64,000 nt of DNA from DATBSK01 sp964532485 (lineage in GTDB: Bacteria; Actinomycetota; Acidimicrobiia; IMCC26256; PALSA-555), in NCBI GenBank assembly GCA_964532485.1, contig CAZHKE010000009.1:20042-84041 (forward strand), written 5' to 3'. Below, one piece after another: positions 32,183 through 40,342 of the stretch. The notes beneath the pieces were generated by a model. That model saw nothing but the letters and a program-made list of their open reading frames with translations. It was not told where the DNA came from and made no database searches. Position 1 is the stretch's first letter, and each line of letters starts with the position of its first letter. The position numbers and the translations under genes were made by a program.

Positions 32183-33182
32183 CGATGACTGCCTTCCGCA
32201 TCCGTTCGATCACGTCGCACCGAGCGCAATCGGCCGCGACGGCCACCGCGTTGACGATCGCCCGCGCCGAGGACGCGCCGTGCGAGATCACCGTCATGCC
32301 CTTCACACCCAGCAGAGCTGCGCCGCCGGTGACGTCGGGGTCGTACGACTCCGCGAGCCGCAGCAGCTCGGGCATGATCACCGTGGACGCCTCGCGCGCT
32401 TCGGGCGAGCCGTCGAGCACGCTGAACACCAGGCCCGACAGGGCACGCAGCGCCCCTTCGAGGCTCTTCAGCGCGACGTTGCCGGTGAACCCGTCCGTGA
32501 CGACGACGTCGACGGTGTCGGCGTGCATGAAGTCGCGACCTTCGACGTTGCCGACGAACCCGGGGATGCGCTCGAGCAGCGGGAACGCCGCCTTGCGCAG
32601 CTCGTCGCCCTTCCCGGCCTCCTCGCCGTTCGAGAGCAGACCGATGCGCGGCGCCGGGATGTCCCAGCGAGCGCGTGCGTACTCGGATGCCATGGCCGCG
32701 TACTGCGCGAGCCGTTCGGGCGCGGGATCGACGACGGCGCCGGCGTCGACGAGAACCTGCGGATGTTGACCGGCGACGGGGATCGGCACGGCGATCGCCG
32801 GGGTCGGCACACCCTTGAAGCGACCCAGTCGCAGGACGGCGGCAGTGGTGACGGCACCGGTGTTGCCGGCGCTCACGATCGCATCGGCACGACCTTCCTT
32901 CACCGCCTCGACCGCCCGGACGATCGACGAGTCCTTCTGCTTGCGGACCGCGCTCAGGGGCTCGTCGTCCATGGCGATGACGTCGGTGGCATCGAGCACC
33001 TCGAGACCATCGGGCGCCGCGCCATCGGGCAGTGCGGACTCGATCTCGGCCTGGCGCCCGACCAGGAGCACACCGACGTCGGGGTCGGCGACGGCCTGTG
33101 CCGCGCCGGCGACGATCTCACCGGGCGCGCGGTCACCACCCATCGCGTCGACCGCGACGACGACTCGCTTCGTCTCGGTCAC
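32172..33182 (-). CDS. plsX: Phosphate acyltransferase PlsX
   Basis: PlsX makes acyl-phosphate from acyl-ACP, the first step of phospholipid synthesis in many bacteria. The 336-residue protein shows VVVAVDAMGGDRAPGEIVAGA, ADAIVSAGNTGAVTTAAVLRLG, and the tail TVDVVVTDGFTGNVALKSLEG. The start is GTG 33182. Its acyl-phosphate product feeds PlsY, not seen here. It lies between rpmF and acpP, the classical order. Confidence 0.95.
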   Translation of the reverse strand: MTETKRVVVAVDAMGGDRAPGEIVAGAAQAVADPDVGVLLVGRQAEIESALPDGAAPDGLEVLDATDVIAMDDEPLSAVRKQKDSSIVRAVEAVKEGRADAIVSAGNTGAVTTAAVLRLGRFKGVPTPAIAVPIPVAGQHPQVLVDAGAVVDPAPERLAQYAAMASEYARARWDIPAPRIGLLSNGEEAGKGDELRKAAFPLLERIPGFVGNVEGRDFMHADTVDVVVTDGFTGNVALKSLEGALRALSGLVFSVLDGSPEAREASTVIMPELLRLAESYDPDVTGGAALLGVKGMTVISHGASSARAIVNAVAVAADCARCDVIERMRKAVIDAG

Positions 33183-33228
33183 GTCACGCTCCCCAGCGGC
33201 ATCCGCGTGTCGACTTCGCGCGAACCGA

Positions 33229-33408
33229 TCAGTCGACCTCGACGGCCTGCCGGCCCTTGTACCAACCGCACGTCGGGCACACGATGTGCGGGACCTTCGT
33301 CGTGCCGCAGCTCGGGCAGAGCGAGCGCGCCGGTTCGGCGAGACGTCGGTTCGCAGATCGGCGCGAGTGCGTCTTCGATCGTGACGTCTTGCGCTTCGGG
33401 ACAGCCAT
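33229..33408 (-). CDS. rpmF: 50S ribosomal protein L32 (zinc-ribbon form)
   Basis: A 59-residue L32: MAVPKRKTSRSKTHSRRS, then CPSCGTTKVPHIVCPTCG with four cysteines, so this is the zinc-binding (C+) form. The start is ATG 33408. It lies between DUF177 and plsX. Confidence 0.96.
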   Translation of the reverse strand: MAVPKRKTSRSKTHSRRSANRRLAEPARSLCPSCGTTKVPHIVCPTCGWYKGRQAVEVD

Positions 33409-33424
33409 TGATTCCTCTTCCTGT

Positions 33425-33886
33425 TCAGAGCTCGAGCTCGGCGAGCGCAGCCCAGCGGGGGTCGGTCTCGTCGCGCCGCTCACCGATCGGCATGGCCGGC
33501 TCGCAGGGTTCCTCGCAGCGGGGGGCGAGCGGCAGCTCCAGGAGCAGCGAGTCTCGTGCGAGCTGTTCGAGGTCGATCTCGTGACCTTCGAGTGGGTAGG
33601 TCTCGCCCTCGACAGGCTCGGCCTCGAACAGCTCGTCGACGTGCACTGACTCGTCGCGCTCGATCTCGCGCAGGCAGGTGCTGCACTCGGCCCGCCACCG
33701 ACCGCGCACCTCGCCGCGCACGACGATCCCCTCGGGGATGCGCTCGAGCGCCGCGTCCACCGTGACCGGGCCGACGACGGCCGCGGACGTGCCGGCGAGC
33801 TCGTCGAGCTCGGCGGCGACGGTGACGTCGCGCCGGGTGCCCGGGTGCGAGAGCAGGTCGGCGACGTCGATGCGGAGTCCGGTCAT
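33425..33886 (-). CDS. DUF177/YceD family protein
   Basis: A 153-residue protein of the YceD (DUF177) family, linked to 23S rRNA maturation in plants and bacteria and nearly always beside rpmF. The family core VRGEVRGRWRAECSTCLREI is visible around residues 56-75, with a second Cys pair later (CEEPCEP), and acidic stretches between. The start is ATG 33886. A promoter for this operon probably lies in the 179-base gap upstream. Confidence 0.88.
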   Translation of the reverse strand: MTGLRIDVADLLSHPGTRRDVTVAAELDELAGTSAAVVGPVTVDAALERIPEGIVVRGEVRGRWRAECSTCLREIERDESVHVDELFEAEPVEGETYPLEGHEIDLEQLARDSLLLELPLAPRCEEPCEPAMPIGERRDETDPRWAALAELEL

Positions 33887-33940
33887 GGCAGTCGATCCAC
33901 AACCCCGGCGCTGCGGGCGGGTGGGCGAGCGGGACGGCGA

Positions 33941-33977
33941 GACCCCCGGACGGGGGACGCGGCAGCGGACCAGGATA
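33941..33977 (-). promoter_or_regulatory. Probable promoter and leader hairpin of the DUF177-rpmF-plsX operon
   Basis: TATCCT (33977-33972 on the minus strand) is a good -10, about 85 bases before the start. In the leader CCCCCG (33943-33948) pairs with CGGGGG (33951-33956). The gap 33887-34065 holds no gene. Confidence 0.4.
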
Positions 33978-34065
33978 CCCCGACGCGGTGAATCCCTTGT
34001 CGGGCAACGCTTCGCGGGCGACGACGGTGCGGTGGGCACCGGGCGGGCGCGCGGCGGCCGCGGGG

Positions 34066-34605
34066 TCAGGCCTGCCGGCCGTCCTGGTCGAAGAACGCCT
34101 GGTCCTCCTCGTCCCCCGCCCGGTCGTCCGCATCGAGGGCGTCGAGGTCGACCTGGAGCCGGTCACGCCCGCGTCGGACCGTGGCGAGGGTCCGGTCGAG
34201 CGCCTCCTCGAAGCGTGCGAGGCGCGCATCGACGTAGTCCTCGGCCTCGTGGCGGAGCCGGCGCGCATCGGCCTCCGCGTCGGAGACCAGCTGCTCCGCG
34301 GTCCGCCGCGCCTCGCGCGCGATCTCGGTGCGCTCCACCAGGCGCTCTGCCTGCACGCGAGCGGCCTCGATGATCGCATCCGCGTCGCGTCGCGCCTGCT
34401 CGAGGAACTCGTCGCGTTCCTTCAGGAGCCATCGGGCTCGTCGCAGCTCTTCGGGCAGCGTGCCGAGCGTCTCTTCGACGAGTGACAGCGCCTCGTCGCG
34501 GTTCACGAGCACCGACGCCGACATGGGCATCATGCGCGCGGTCTCGATGAGATCCCGCATGTCGAACAGGAGATCCTCGAGCGCACGCGCGTCGCGCTCG
34601 CTCAC
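34066..34605 (-). CDS. SepIVA/DivIVA-like coiled-coil protein
   Basis: A 179-residue, highly charged helical protein. After LEDLLFDMRDLIETARMMPMSAS (a DivIVA-like N-terminal motif), residues ~45-145 form a long coiled coil rich in Arg/Glu/Ala (RARWLLKERDEFLEQARRDAD and further). The tail is acidic. In M. tuberculosis the homologue SepIVA (Rv2927c) acts in septation and lies next to DUF177, as here. The start is GTG 34605 after GGGAG, overlapping a short leader ORF. Confidence 0.8.
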   Translation of the reverse strand: MSERDARALEDLLFDMRDLIETARMMPMSASVLVNRDEALSLVEETLGTLPEELRRARWLLKERDEFLEQARRDADAIIEAARVQAERLVERTEIAREARRTAEQLVSDAEADARRLRHEAEDYVDARLARFEEALDRTLATVRRGRDRLQVDLDALDADDRAGDEEDQAFFDQDGRQA

Positions 34606-34691
34606 CTGACCCGCTCCCGGCGCACCGCGCCGGGCCGCTCGGGCCCCGCTCGCTGCGCAGCACGATACGTGCTCCGCGATCGCTCGCTCAT
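34602..34691 (-). CDS. 29-codon leader ORF between coaD and the SepIVA-like gene
   Basis: ATG 34691-34689 overlaps the coaD stop (ATGA) and the frame ends at TGA 34604-34602, overlapping the next GTG start (GTGA). The Arg-rich product begins MSERSRSTYRAAQRAG. Its first half is palindromic element copy D. Double coupling suggests it may be translated, but nothing else supports a function. Confidence 0.35.
   Translation of the reverse strand: MSERSRSTYRAAQRAGPERPGAVRRERVR
34646..34689. repeat. Palindromic element copy D
   Basis: CGCTCGCTG, then stem GCG-C-AGCACG (34655-34664), ATA loop, CGTGCT-C-CGC (34668-34677), then CGCTCGCTC. Same design as the other copies, with one stem mismatch. Confidence 0.65.
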
Positions 34692-35182
34692 GCCTGACTG
34701 GCGGCGTCCCCGTATCGCTCGGCGAGGCGCTTCGCGACGAGCGGCGGCACCATGCTCGACACGTCGCCACCGAACCGCGCGACCTCACGGACGAGGCTCG
34801 ACGACAGGAACGAGTACTGCGGGCTCGTCGACAGGAAGAACGTGTCGATGCCCGACAGGCGCTGGTTCATCTGGGCCATCTGGAGCTCGTAGTCGAAGTC
34901 GGAAATGGCGCGCAGGCCCTTGATGATCGACTCGGCACCGTGGTCCTTGGCGAACTCCACGAGCAGGCCCTTGAAGAACTCGATGCGGATGTTCGGGAGG
35001 TGGGCAAGCACCTCTTCGAGCATCGCCTCGCGCTCCTCGAGCGTGAACAGCGACTGAGCCTTCTGCGGGTTGCGGATGACCGCCACGATCACCTCGTCGA
35101 AGTGACGGGCCGACCGCTCGACGATGTCGACGTGACCAAGGGTCACAGGGTCGAACGAACCCGGGCACAGGGCGGTGGCCAC
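34688..35182 (-). CDS. coaD: Phosphopantetheine adenylyltransferase
   Basis: CoaD forms dephospho-CoA from 4'-phosphopantetheine and ATP. The 164-residue protein has the nucleotidyltransferase motif CPGSFDPVTLGHVDIVERSA (T/HxGH variant with HV), KGLRAISDFDYELQMAQMN, and STSPQYSFLSSSLVREVA (ISSS-like). The start is GTG 35182 with AGGAG ten bases upstream. It follows rsmD by 47 bases, the normal rsmD-coaD pair. Confidence 0.96.
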   Translation of the reverse strand: MATALCPGSFDPVTLGHVDIVERSARHFDEVIVAVIRNPQKAQSLFTLEEREAMLEEVLAHLPNIRIEFFKGLLVEFAKDHGAESIIKGLRAISDFDYELQMAQMNQRLSGIDTFFLSTSPQYSFLSSSLVREVARFGGDVSSMVPPLVAKRLAERYGDAASQA

Positions 35183-35229
35183 GCCGGCGGTTCTCCTGTC
35201 TCGGAACGGCTGCGTCGCCCGGACAGATG

Positions 35230-35793
35230 TCAGGCAGACGCACGAAGGACGACGACGAGCGTATCGCCGTACCTGCGCTCCCACCCCACGGTCCAGTGCC
35301 CCGAGGGGCTCGGGAACGGTTCGCGCGACGCACGCTCGACCACGACGCGAGCCGTGTGCTGCAACCAGCCCGGCTGCGCCAGCGCATCGAGCACACCGGT
35401 GATCTCGTCGTCGGCTGCGCCGTACGGAGGATCGGCGAGGACGAGATCGAACGGTGCCTCCTCGGGAACCCGACCACGCAGCAGAGTCGCCACGGGAGCC
35501 TGGCGGACGCGCGCACGCTCGGCGAGACGTGTCGCAGCCAGGTTCGCCGTGCACGCCTGGGCGGCGGCGCGATCACTGTCGACCAGCAGCGCTCGCGCGG
35601 CACCACGAGAGAGCGCCTCGATCGCGAGCGCGCCGCTCCCCGCGTACAGATCGAGCACCGACGCGTCGGCCGGATCGCCGAGCGCGGAGAACAGCGCCTC
35701 GCGGACTCGCCCGGTCGTCGGGCGTGCGGCGCGGGGCGCGACGAGCGGGACGCCCTTCGCTTCCCCTGCGACCACGTGCAGCCCGCGCGCCAC
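35230..35793 (-). CDS. rsmD: 16S rRNA (guanine966-N2)-methyltransferase RsmD
   Basis: A 187-residue SAM-dependent methyltransferase. Motif I is VLDLYAGSGALAIEALSRGA (about residues 46-65) and the catalytic motif is LVLADPPYG (about 122). It methylates G966 of 16S rRNA. The start is GTG 35793. It lies 33 bases after recG. Confidence 0.94.
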   Translation of the reverse strand: MARGLHVVAGEAKGVPLVAPRAARPTTGRVREALFSALGDPADASVLDLYAGSGALAIEALSRGAARALLVDSDRAAAQACTANLAATRLAERARVRQAPVATLLRGRVPEEAPFDLVLADPPYGAADDEITGVLDALAQPGWLQHTARVVVERASREPFPSPSGHWTVGWERRYGDTLVVVLRASA

Positions 35794-35826
35794 GCGGTCA
35801 CTGTCGCGCTTCCACGGCCGATCGGG

Positions 35827-38079
35827 TCAGCTCTTGAACAGGAACTCCACGGCATCGCCCAGGAGGTCCTCGACCTCCTGACGCAGCTGGTCGTGGCGCT
35901 CGAGCTCACGATCTTCGTCCAGGATCGCCTCGGCGACCTCGCGCGCCTCCAGCACGATGTCCTCGTCGCGGGGCAGGCGACCGAGCTTGAGGTCGCTGAA
36001 GCCGGACTGGCGCTCGCCGAAGACCTCGCCGGCACCGCGGATGTCGAGATCGCGCTCGGCGAGCTCGAACCCGTCCGTGGAGTCGCGCATCGCCTCGAGT
36101 CGTGCGACGCCGTCTGGCGTCGACGGATCTGCGAGGAGGAAGCACCGTGACGCGTGCGCGCCACGGCCGATGCGGCCCCGAAGCTGATGGAGCTGGAGGA
36201 GGCCGAACCGATCGGCGTCCTCGACCACCATCACGGTCGCGTTCTGCACGTCGATGCCGACCTCGATGACCGTCGTGGCGACGAGCACGTCGAGTTCGTG
36301 TTCGCGGAACGCGCGCATCACTGCTTCCTTGTCGGGCGAGGGCATCTGACCGTGCAACAGTCCGAGGCGCAGCCCGGCGAGCTCCTCGGCAGCGAGACGC
36401 GCGTGCTCCTCGGTCGCGGCCGTCGCCTGTGTCTTCTCCGAGCCGTCGACGAGCGGGCAGACGACGTACGCCTGGCGCCCCGCTACGACCTCGGCGCGCA
36501 ACGCGTCGTACACGGGCACCCGCTCGAGCGGCGTCGGCCCCACGAGCTCGGTCGTGATCGGCGCGCGCCCTGCCGGGAGCGCACGCAGCTCGGAACGGTC
36601 GAGGTCGCCGTAGATGAGCATCGCCGCCGTTCGCGGGATCGGCGTCGCCGTCATCACGAGCACATCGGGCTCCAGCACCCTCTCCGCAAGCTCGCTCGGT
36701 GCCGGGGTACCCGGCGCCGCCGTCCCGGACGCTCGCCGCAGGCCCTTGCCGCGCAGGAGATCGCGCTGCTCGACGCCGAAGCGGTGCTGCTCGTCGACGA
36801 CGACGAGGCCGAGACGCGCGAACTGCACGCCCTCGTAGATGAGCGCATGGGTGCCCACCAGGACATCGATCGTCCCGGCGCGCAGGCCCTCGTCGATGCG
36901 CCGGCGCTCCGCTGCGTTCGTGCGGTTGGTGAGCAAGGCGACGCCGACCGGTCGCTCGCCCAGCAGCGAGCCCGGCTCAGCGACCGCGAGCCCGTCGAGG
37001 AGCTGGCGCATGGTGAGCTCGTGCTGCTCGGCGAGCACCTCTGTCGGCGCCATGAACGCGCCCTGAAACCCGCCCTGCACGGCCATCAGCAGCGCGTGCA
37101 GCGCCACGACGGTCTTGCCCGACCCGACCTCGCCCTGCAGCAGGCGGTGCATCGGCGCGGGTCCGGCCAGGTCGTGGGCGATCTGCGCGATGACCCGGTG
37201 TTGATCCTCCGTGAGGGGGAACGGCAGGGCCTCGGCGAACGCCTCGACGAGCGGGCCCTCGACCCGGTGCGCCAGCCCGCCCTGCTCGCGTTCGAGCGCA
37301 CGCTTGCGGGCGACGAGCCCCACCTGCATCCGAAGGAACTCGTCGAACGTCAGGCGCCGGCGCGCGACCTGCGCGTCGTCCATCGAGTCGGGCCGGTGGA
37401 TGCCCCAGTACGCGGTCGTGCGGTCGGCGAGCTGGTGCGCAGCACGCACCTCGTCGCCGAGCGGATCCGCGAAGCCGCGCTCACGGGTGCGCTCCAGCGC
37501 GTTCTTCACGAGGCGGCGGAGCTGCCAGGTGTGGACGTCCGCCTTCCCCGAAGCCGGGTAGACGGGGACGAGCCCGCCCGTCTCGTCGCCCTCGCGACCG
37601 AGCACGTCGACGACGGGGTTGATCATCTGGCGGCGCCCGCGGTACTGCTCGACGCGGCCGAAGAACGCCGCCTCGGTGCCTTCGCTCAGCTGCTTGCCTC
37701 GCCAGGGCTGGTTGAAGAACGTGAGGCGCAGGTACGACGTGCCGTCGAACACCTCGAGCTCCACGAGCGTGCGGCGCTGGCGCGTGTGGCGGACGGAGAC
37801 CTTCTTGACCTCCCCGTAGACGGTGGCCTCCTCACCGACCACGAGGTCGACGATCTCCTGCACGTGACGGCGATCGTGGTAGCGGCGCGGGTAGTGCTCG
37901 AGAAGATCGAGCACGCTCGCGATCCCCATGCTCGTGAGCCGCTCGCCGAGCGCGTCGCCGACCGTGCGGAGCTCGGTGACACGGCGCTCGTCGAGCTCTC
38001 GGAGCGTGAGGCCCGGTCGCTCGCGCATCGACCGGACGAGCTGCTCGGGACCACGCGCCGCGCCGTCTCGCGCGGTCAC
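35827..38079 (-). CDS. recG: ATP-dependent DNA helicase RecG
   Basis: RecG remodels stalled forks and Holliday junctions. The 750-residue protein has the wedge/OB domain (EEATVYGEVKKVSVRHT), Walker A LLQGEVGSGKTVVALHALL (about residue 318), VVDEQHRFGVEQR (DExH), MTATPIPRTAAMLIYGDLD, and ATTVIEVGIDVQNATVMVVEDADRFG (in two parts). Between FGVEQR and MTATPIP there are 39 residues, about 18 more than in E. coli RecG as I remember it; the surplus coincides with a palindromic element (36689-36740). The start is GTG 38079. recG follows the fakA-like gene by 18 bases. Confidence 0.96.
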   Translation of the reverse strand: MTARDGAARGPEQLVRSMRERPGLTLRELDERRVTELRTVGDALGERLTSMGIASVLDLLEHYPRRYHDRRHVQEIVDLVVGEEATVYGEVKKVSVRHTRQRRTLVELEVFDGTSYLRLTFFNQPWRGKQLSEGTEAAFFGRVEQYRGRRQMINPVVDVLGREGDETGGLVPVYPASGKADVHTWQLRRLVKNALERTRERGFADPLGDEVRAAHQLADRTTAYWGIHRPDSMDDAQVARRRLTFDEFLRMQVGLVARKRALEREQGGLAHRVEGPLVEAFAEALPFPLTEDQHRVIAQIAHDLAGPAPMHRLLQGEVGSGKTVVALHALLMAVQGGFQGAFMAPTEVLAEQHELTMRQLLDGLAVAEPGSLLGERPVGVALLTNRTNAAERRRIDEGLRAGTIDVLVGTHALIYEGVQFARLGLVVVDEQHRFGVEQRDLLRGKGLRRASGTAAPGTPAPSELAERVLEPDVLVMTATPIPRTAAMLIYGDLDRSELRALPAGRAPITTELVGPTPLERVPVYDALRAEVVAGRQAYVVCPLVDGSEKTQATAATEEHARLAAEELAGLRLGLLHGQMPSPDKEAVMRAFREHELDVLVATTVIEVGIDVQNATVMVVEDADRFGLLQLHQLRGRIGRGAHASRCFLLADPSTPDGVARLEAMRDSTDGFELAERDLDIRGAGEVFGERQSGFSDLKLGRLPRDEDIVLEAREVAEAILDEDRELERHDQLRQEVEDLLGDAVEFLFKS
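36689..36740. repeat. Palindromic element copy H (inside recG)
   Basis: GCTCGCTCGGT, then stem GCCGGG (36701-36706), GTA loop, CCCGGC (36710-36715), extended by GGT/GCC with one wobble, then GACGCTCGCCGC. The coding strand reads RASGTAAPGTPAPSELAE, in the same frame as the rpsB and rpsP copies. Confidence 0.6.
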
Positions 38080-38097
38080 GGCTCCGATTCGCTCCTG

Positions 38098-39732
38098 TTA
38101 CTCGACGCCGATGAGGAACGGGTAGAGCGGCTGGCCACCTTCGTGCACCTCCACCTCGACGTGCGGGTGCTCGAGCCCGAGGTGGTCGCGCAACGTGTTC
38201 GCGTCGCCAGCCCGCGCATCGGCACCGAGCAAGACAGTGACGAGCTCGCTCTCCTCGTCGATGAGCTCGTCGCCGAGCGCGATCGCCGCGTCGATGGCCG
38301 TCGTCGTCGACGCGCAGATGCCGTCACCGGTGATCGCGATCCACTCGCCCTTCCGGATGTCGCCGCACTCGGCCTTGCTGTCGCGCACCGCTTGCGTCAC
38401 CTCGCCGGCACGCACGCGCTCGGCCGCCTCGCTCATCGCGGCAACGTTGGCAGCCACGTCGGCGTCGGGGTCGTAGACGACGAGGGCGGCGAGCGCCTCG
38501 ATGACCGCGTGGGTCGGCACCACGGCGACCGAGCGCCGAGTCAGCTCGTCGACCTGCTGGGCGACAGGCACGATGTTCTTGTTGTTCGGCAGCACGACCA
38601 CCGCGTCAGAGGGCGCGCGCTCGACGGCCTCGAGGATCTGCGCCGTCGACGGGTTCATCGACTGGCCGCCGGCCACGATCTCGTGGACGCCCACGGCGTG
38701 GAGCAGGCGCTGGATGCCCTCGCCGACGCCCACCGCGACCACCCCGGTCGTGAACCGCTCCTCGGGCCGTGGCGACCCGTCGGCGCCGTCGATCGCCGAC
38801 TGCACCCACTGCTGCTCCTCGACCTGCTCGAGGAGGTCGGTGACGCGGATGTCGCGCGGCCGTCCGGCCTCGACCCCCGACTCGATCGCCGCCCCGATGT
38901 CGTTCGTGTGCACGTGGCAGTTCCAGAGCCCTTCGCCGCCGACGACGACGATCGAGTCGCCGATCGCACCCCACGACTCCTTGAACGCGGGCATCGTCGC
39001 GTCGTCGGCGTCGAGCAGGAACATGACCTCGTAGCGCAGCGATGACACGTCCTCGCCGCGCTGGTGCGCCTCGACGGCGGCCGGCGTGGTCACGATCTCG
39101 GGCTCCGGGAGCGGCCGCCCGTCGACGACGTGGAGGAAGGCGTCGAGCAGGAGCGCGAAGCCACGACCGCCCGCGTCGACGACGCCGGCGTCCTTGAGCA
39201 CCGGGAGCAGCTCGGGGGTCCGCAGCACGGCGTCGTGCGCGGCGGCGACGGTTCGCTCGAGCAACGCCTCGAGGTCACCCGCACCGTCCGCGTCGGCGGC
39301 CTCCGCAGTCTCGGCCGCGGTGCGCACCACGGTGAGGATCGTGCCCTCCACCGGGCGCATCACGGCCTGGTACGCGGCATCGGACGCCTTCCGCAGCCCG
39401 ACGACCACGTCGCCGGGGCCGATCGAATCGAGCGTCGTGAACGTGTCGGCGAGCCCACGCAGCACCTGGGAGAGGATCACGCCCGAGTTCCCCCGGGCGC
39501 CCATGAGCGAGCCGTGGGCGACCGCCTGGCACACGTCGTCCATGCGGGTGACGTCGCCGAGCTCGTTGCAGACCGACTCGAGGGTGAGCGCCATGTTCGT
39601 GCCGGTGTCACCGTCGGGGACGGGGTAGACGTTGAGGCGGTTCAGCTCTTCCTGGTGGACTCGGAGCGCGTCGCGGAAGGTCGAGACGACCTCGACGAGG
39701 GCGGCGCTGTCGAGCACGGTGCGTGCGGGCAT
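38098..39732 (-). CDS. DAK2-domain fatty-acid-kinase-like protein (FakA/YloV)
   Basis: A 544-residue protein. The N-terminal DAK2 domain (residues ~10-200) shows LNVYPVPDGDTGTNMALTL with the Mg-ATP-binding aspartates, SLMGARGNSGVILSQ and DAGGRGFALLLDAF. The middle and C-terminal parts (VYDPDADVAANVAAMSEAAE; ECGDIRKGEWIAITGDGI; GADARAGDANTLRDHL) belong to the DAK1-2/FakA-like family. In Firmicutes FakA phosphorylates fatty acids bound by FakB; no FakB is visible here. Placed between rpmB and recG, as in M. tuberculosis. The start is ATG 39732, with -10 TACGAT (39747-39742) 9 bases upstream. Confidence 0.88.
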   Translation of the reverse strand: MPARTVLDSAALVEVVSTFRDALRVHQEELNRLNVYPVPDGDTGTNMALTLESVCNELGDVTRMDDVCQAVAHGSLMGARGNSGVILSQVLRGLADTFTTLDSIGPGDVVVGLRKASDAAYQAVMRPVEGTILTVVRTAAETAEAADADGAGDLEALLERTVAAAHDAVLRTPELLPVLKDAGVVDAGGRGFALLLDAFLHVVDGRPLPEPEIVTTPAAVEAHQRGEDVSSLRYEVMFLLDADDATMPAFKESWGAIGDSIVVVGGEGLWNCHVHTNDIGAAIESGVEAGRPRDIRVTDLLEQVEEQQWVQSAIDGADGSPRPEERFTTGVVAVGVGEGIQRLLHAVGVHEIVAGGQSMNPSTAQILEAVERAPSDAVVVLPNNKNIVPVAQQVDELTRRSVAVVPTHAVIEALAALVVYDPDADVAANVAAMSEAAERVRAGEVTQAVRDSKAECGDIRKGEWIAITGDGICASTTTAIDAAIALGDELIDEESELVTVLLGADARAGDANTLRDHLGLEHPHVEVEVHEGGQPLYPFLIGVE

Positions 39733-39792
39733 GTGCGCGGGATCGTAGTGGCGGGGAGCGGTGGCGCCTCGTGGACGCACGATGGCCGCGGC

Positions 39793-39798
39793 TAGTCT
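39793..39798 (+). promoter_or_regulatory. -10 element of rpmB (TAGTCT)
   Basis: TAGTCT ends 6 bases before ATG 39805, predicting a leaderless rpmB mRNA. It diverges from the fakA-like promoter about 45 bases away. Confidence 0.5.
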
Positions 39799-39804
39799 CG
39801 TCCG

Positions 39805-39993
39805 ATGGCTTCGGTGTGTCAGGTCTGTGGCAAGAAGCCGCGGTTCGGCAAGCGCCTCAGCCACTCGCACCGGCGCAGCAACCGCCGCTGGAACCCGAAC
39901 GTGCAGAAGGTGCGGGCCGTCGTCGACGGCACGCCCAAGCGGCTGCACGTGTGCACGTCGTGCCTCAAGGCCGGCAAGGTCACCAAGCGCTAG
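39805..39993 (+). CDS. rpmB: 50S ribosomal protein L28 (zinc form)
   Basis: A 62-residue L28: CQVCGKKPRFGKRLSHSHRRS and RLHVCTSCLKAGKVTK, with the four cysteines of the zinc-binding form. The TAG stop shares its last base with the GTG of the next gene. Confidence 0.96.
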   Translation: MASVCQVCGKKPRFGKRLSHSHRRSNRRWNPNVQKVRAVVDGTPKRLHVCTSCLKAGKVTKR

Positions 39994-40220
39994 TGCAGGG
40001 CGTCGTGCGCACCTTCGACCCGCAGACGCACGAGGGCATCCTCGTGTCCGACACCGACCGCGCCGAGTACGTGCTCGCGGCCGGGGCCCTGGAGGGGTCG
40101 CTGTTTCGGATGCTGCGCCAGGGTCAGCGCGTGAACTTCGCGCTCGACGCCGACGGGCGTGCCACCCGGGTGCGGATCGGCTCCGAGCCCGACATGGGCC
40201 TGCCCACCGCCCAGGTCTGA
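39993..40220 (+). CDS. Cold-shock-like OB-fold protein
   Basis: A 75-residue protein starting GTG 39993, coupled to rpmB. The opening VQGVVRTFDPQTHEGILVSD resembles the 'GxVkwFnxxkGfGfI' strand of cold-shock domains, and GQRVNFALDADGRATRVRI fits the last two strands, but the aromatic RNP motifs are weak. It may bind RNA; the match is structural in feel rather than strong. The scaffold gap begins 14 bases later. Confidence 0.5.
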   Translation: MQGVVRTFDPQTHEGILVSDTDRAEYVLAAGALEGSLFRMLRQGQRVNFALDADGRATRVRIGSEPDMGLPTAQV

Positions 40221-40234
40221 CGGCGCAGGTCTGA

Positions 40235-40334
40235 NNNNNNNNNNNNNNNNNNNNNNNNNNNNNNNNNNNNNNNNNNNNNNNNNNNNNNNNNNNNNNNNNN
40301 NNNNNNNNNNNNNNNNNNNNNNNNNNNNNNNNNN
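40235..40334. other. Assembly gap (100 N)
   Basis: Exactly 100 N, the conventional length for a gap of unknown size. The right edge meets a palindromic element copy within 8 bases. Sequence may be missing here, so the neighbours on both sides are not necessarily adjacent in the genome. Confidence 0.98.
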
Positions 40335-40342
40335 CAGCAGCG

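Noticed and set aside
36154..39045. A 963-codon plus-strand open frame, with similar long antisense frames at 1906-4131, 26684-29080 and 57442-61635
   Set aside because: Each lies antisense to a clearly conserved gene (recG/fakA-like, rseP/ispG region, smc, gltB) and has low-complexity Arg/Ala/Asp composition expected from high-GC shadow frames.
40212..40234. CAGGTCTGA repeated twice just before the scaffold gap
   Set aside because: The copies are only nine bases long and next to an assembly gap, so they may be an end artefact.
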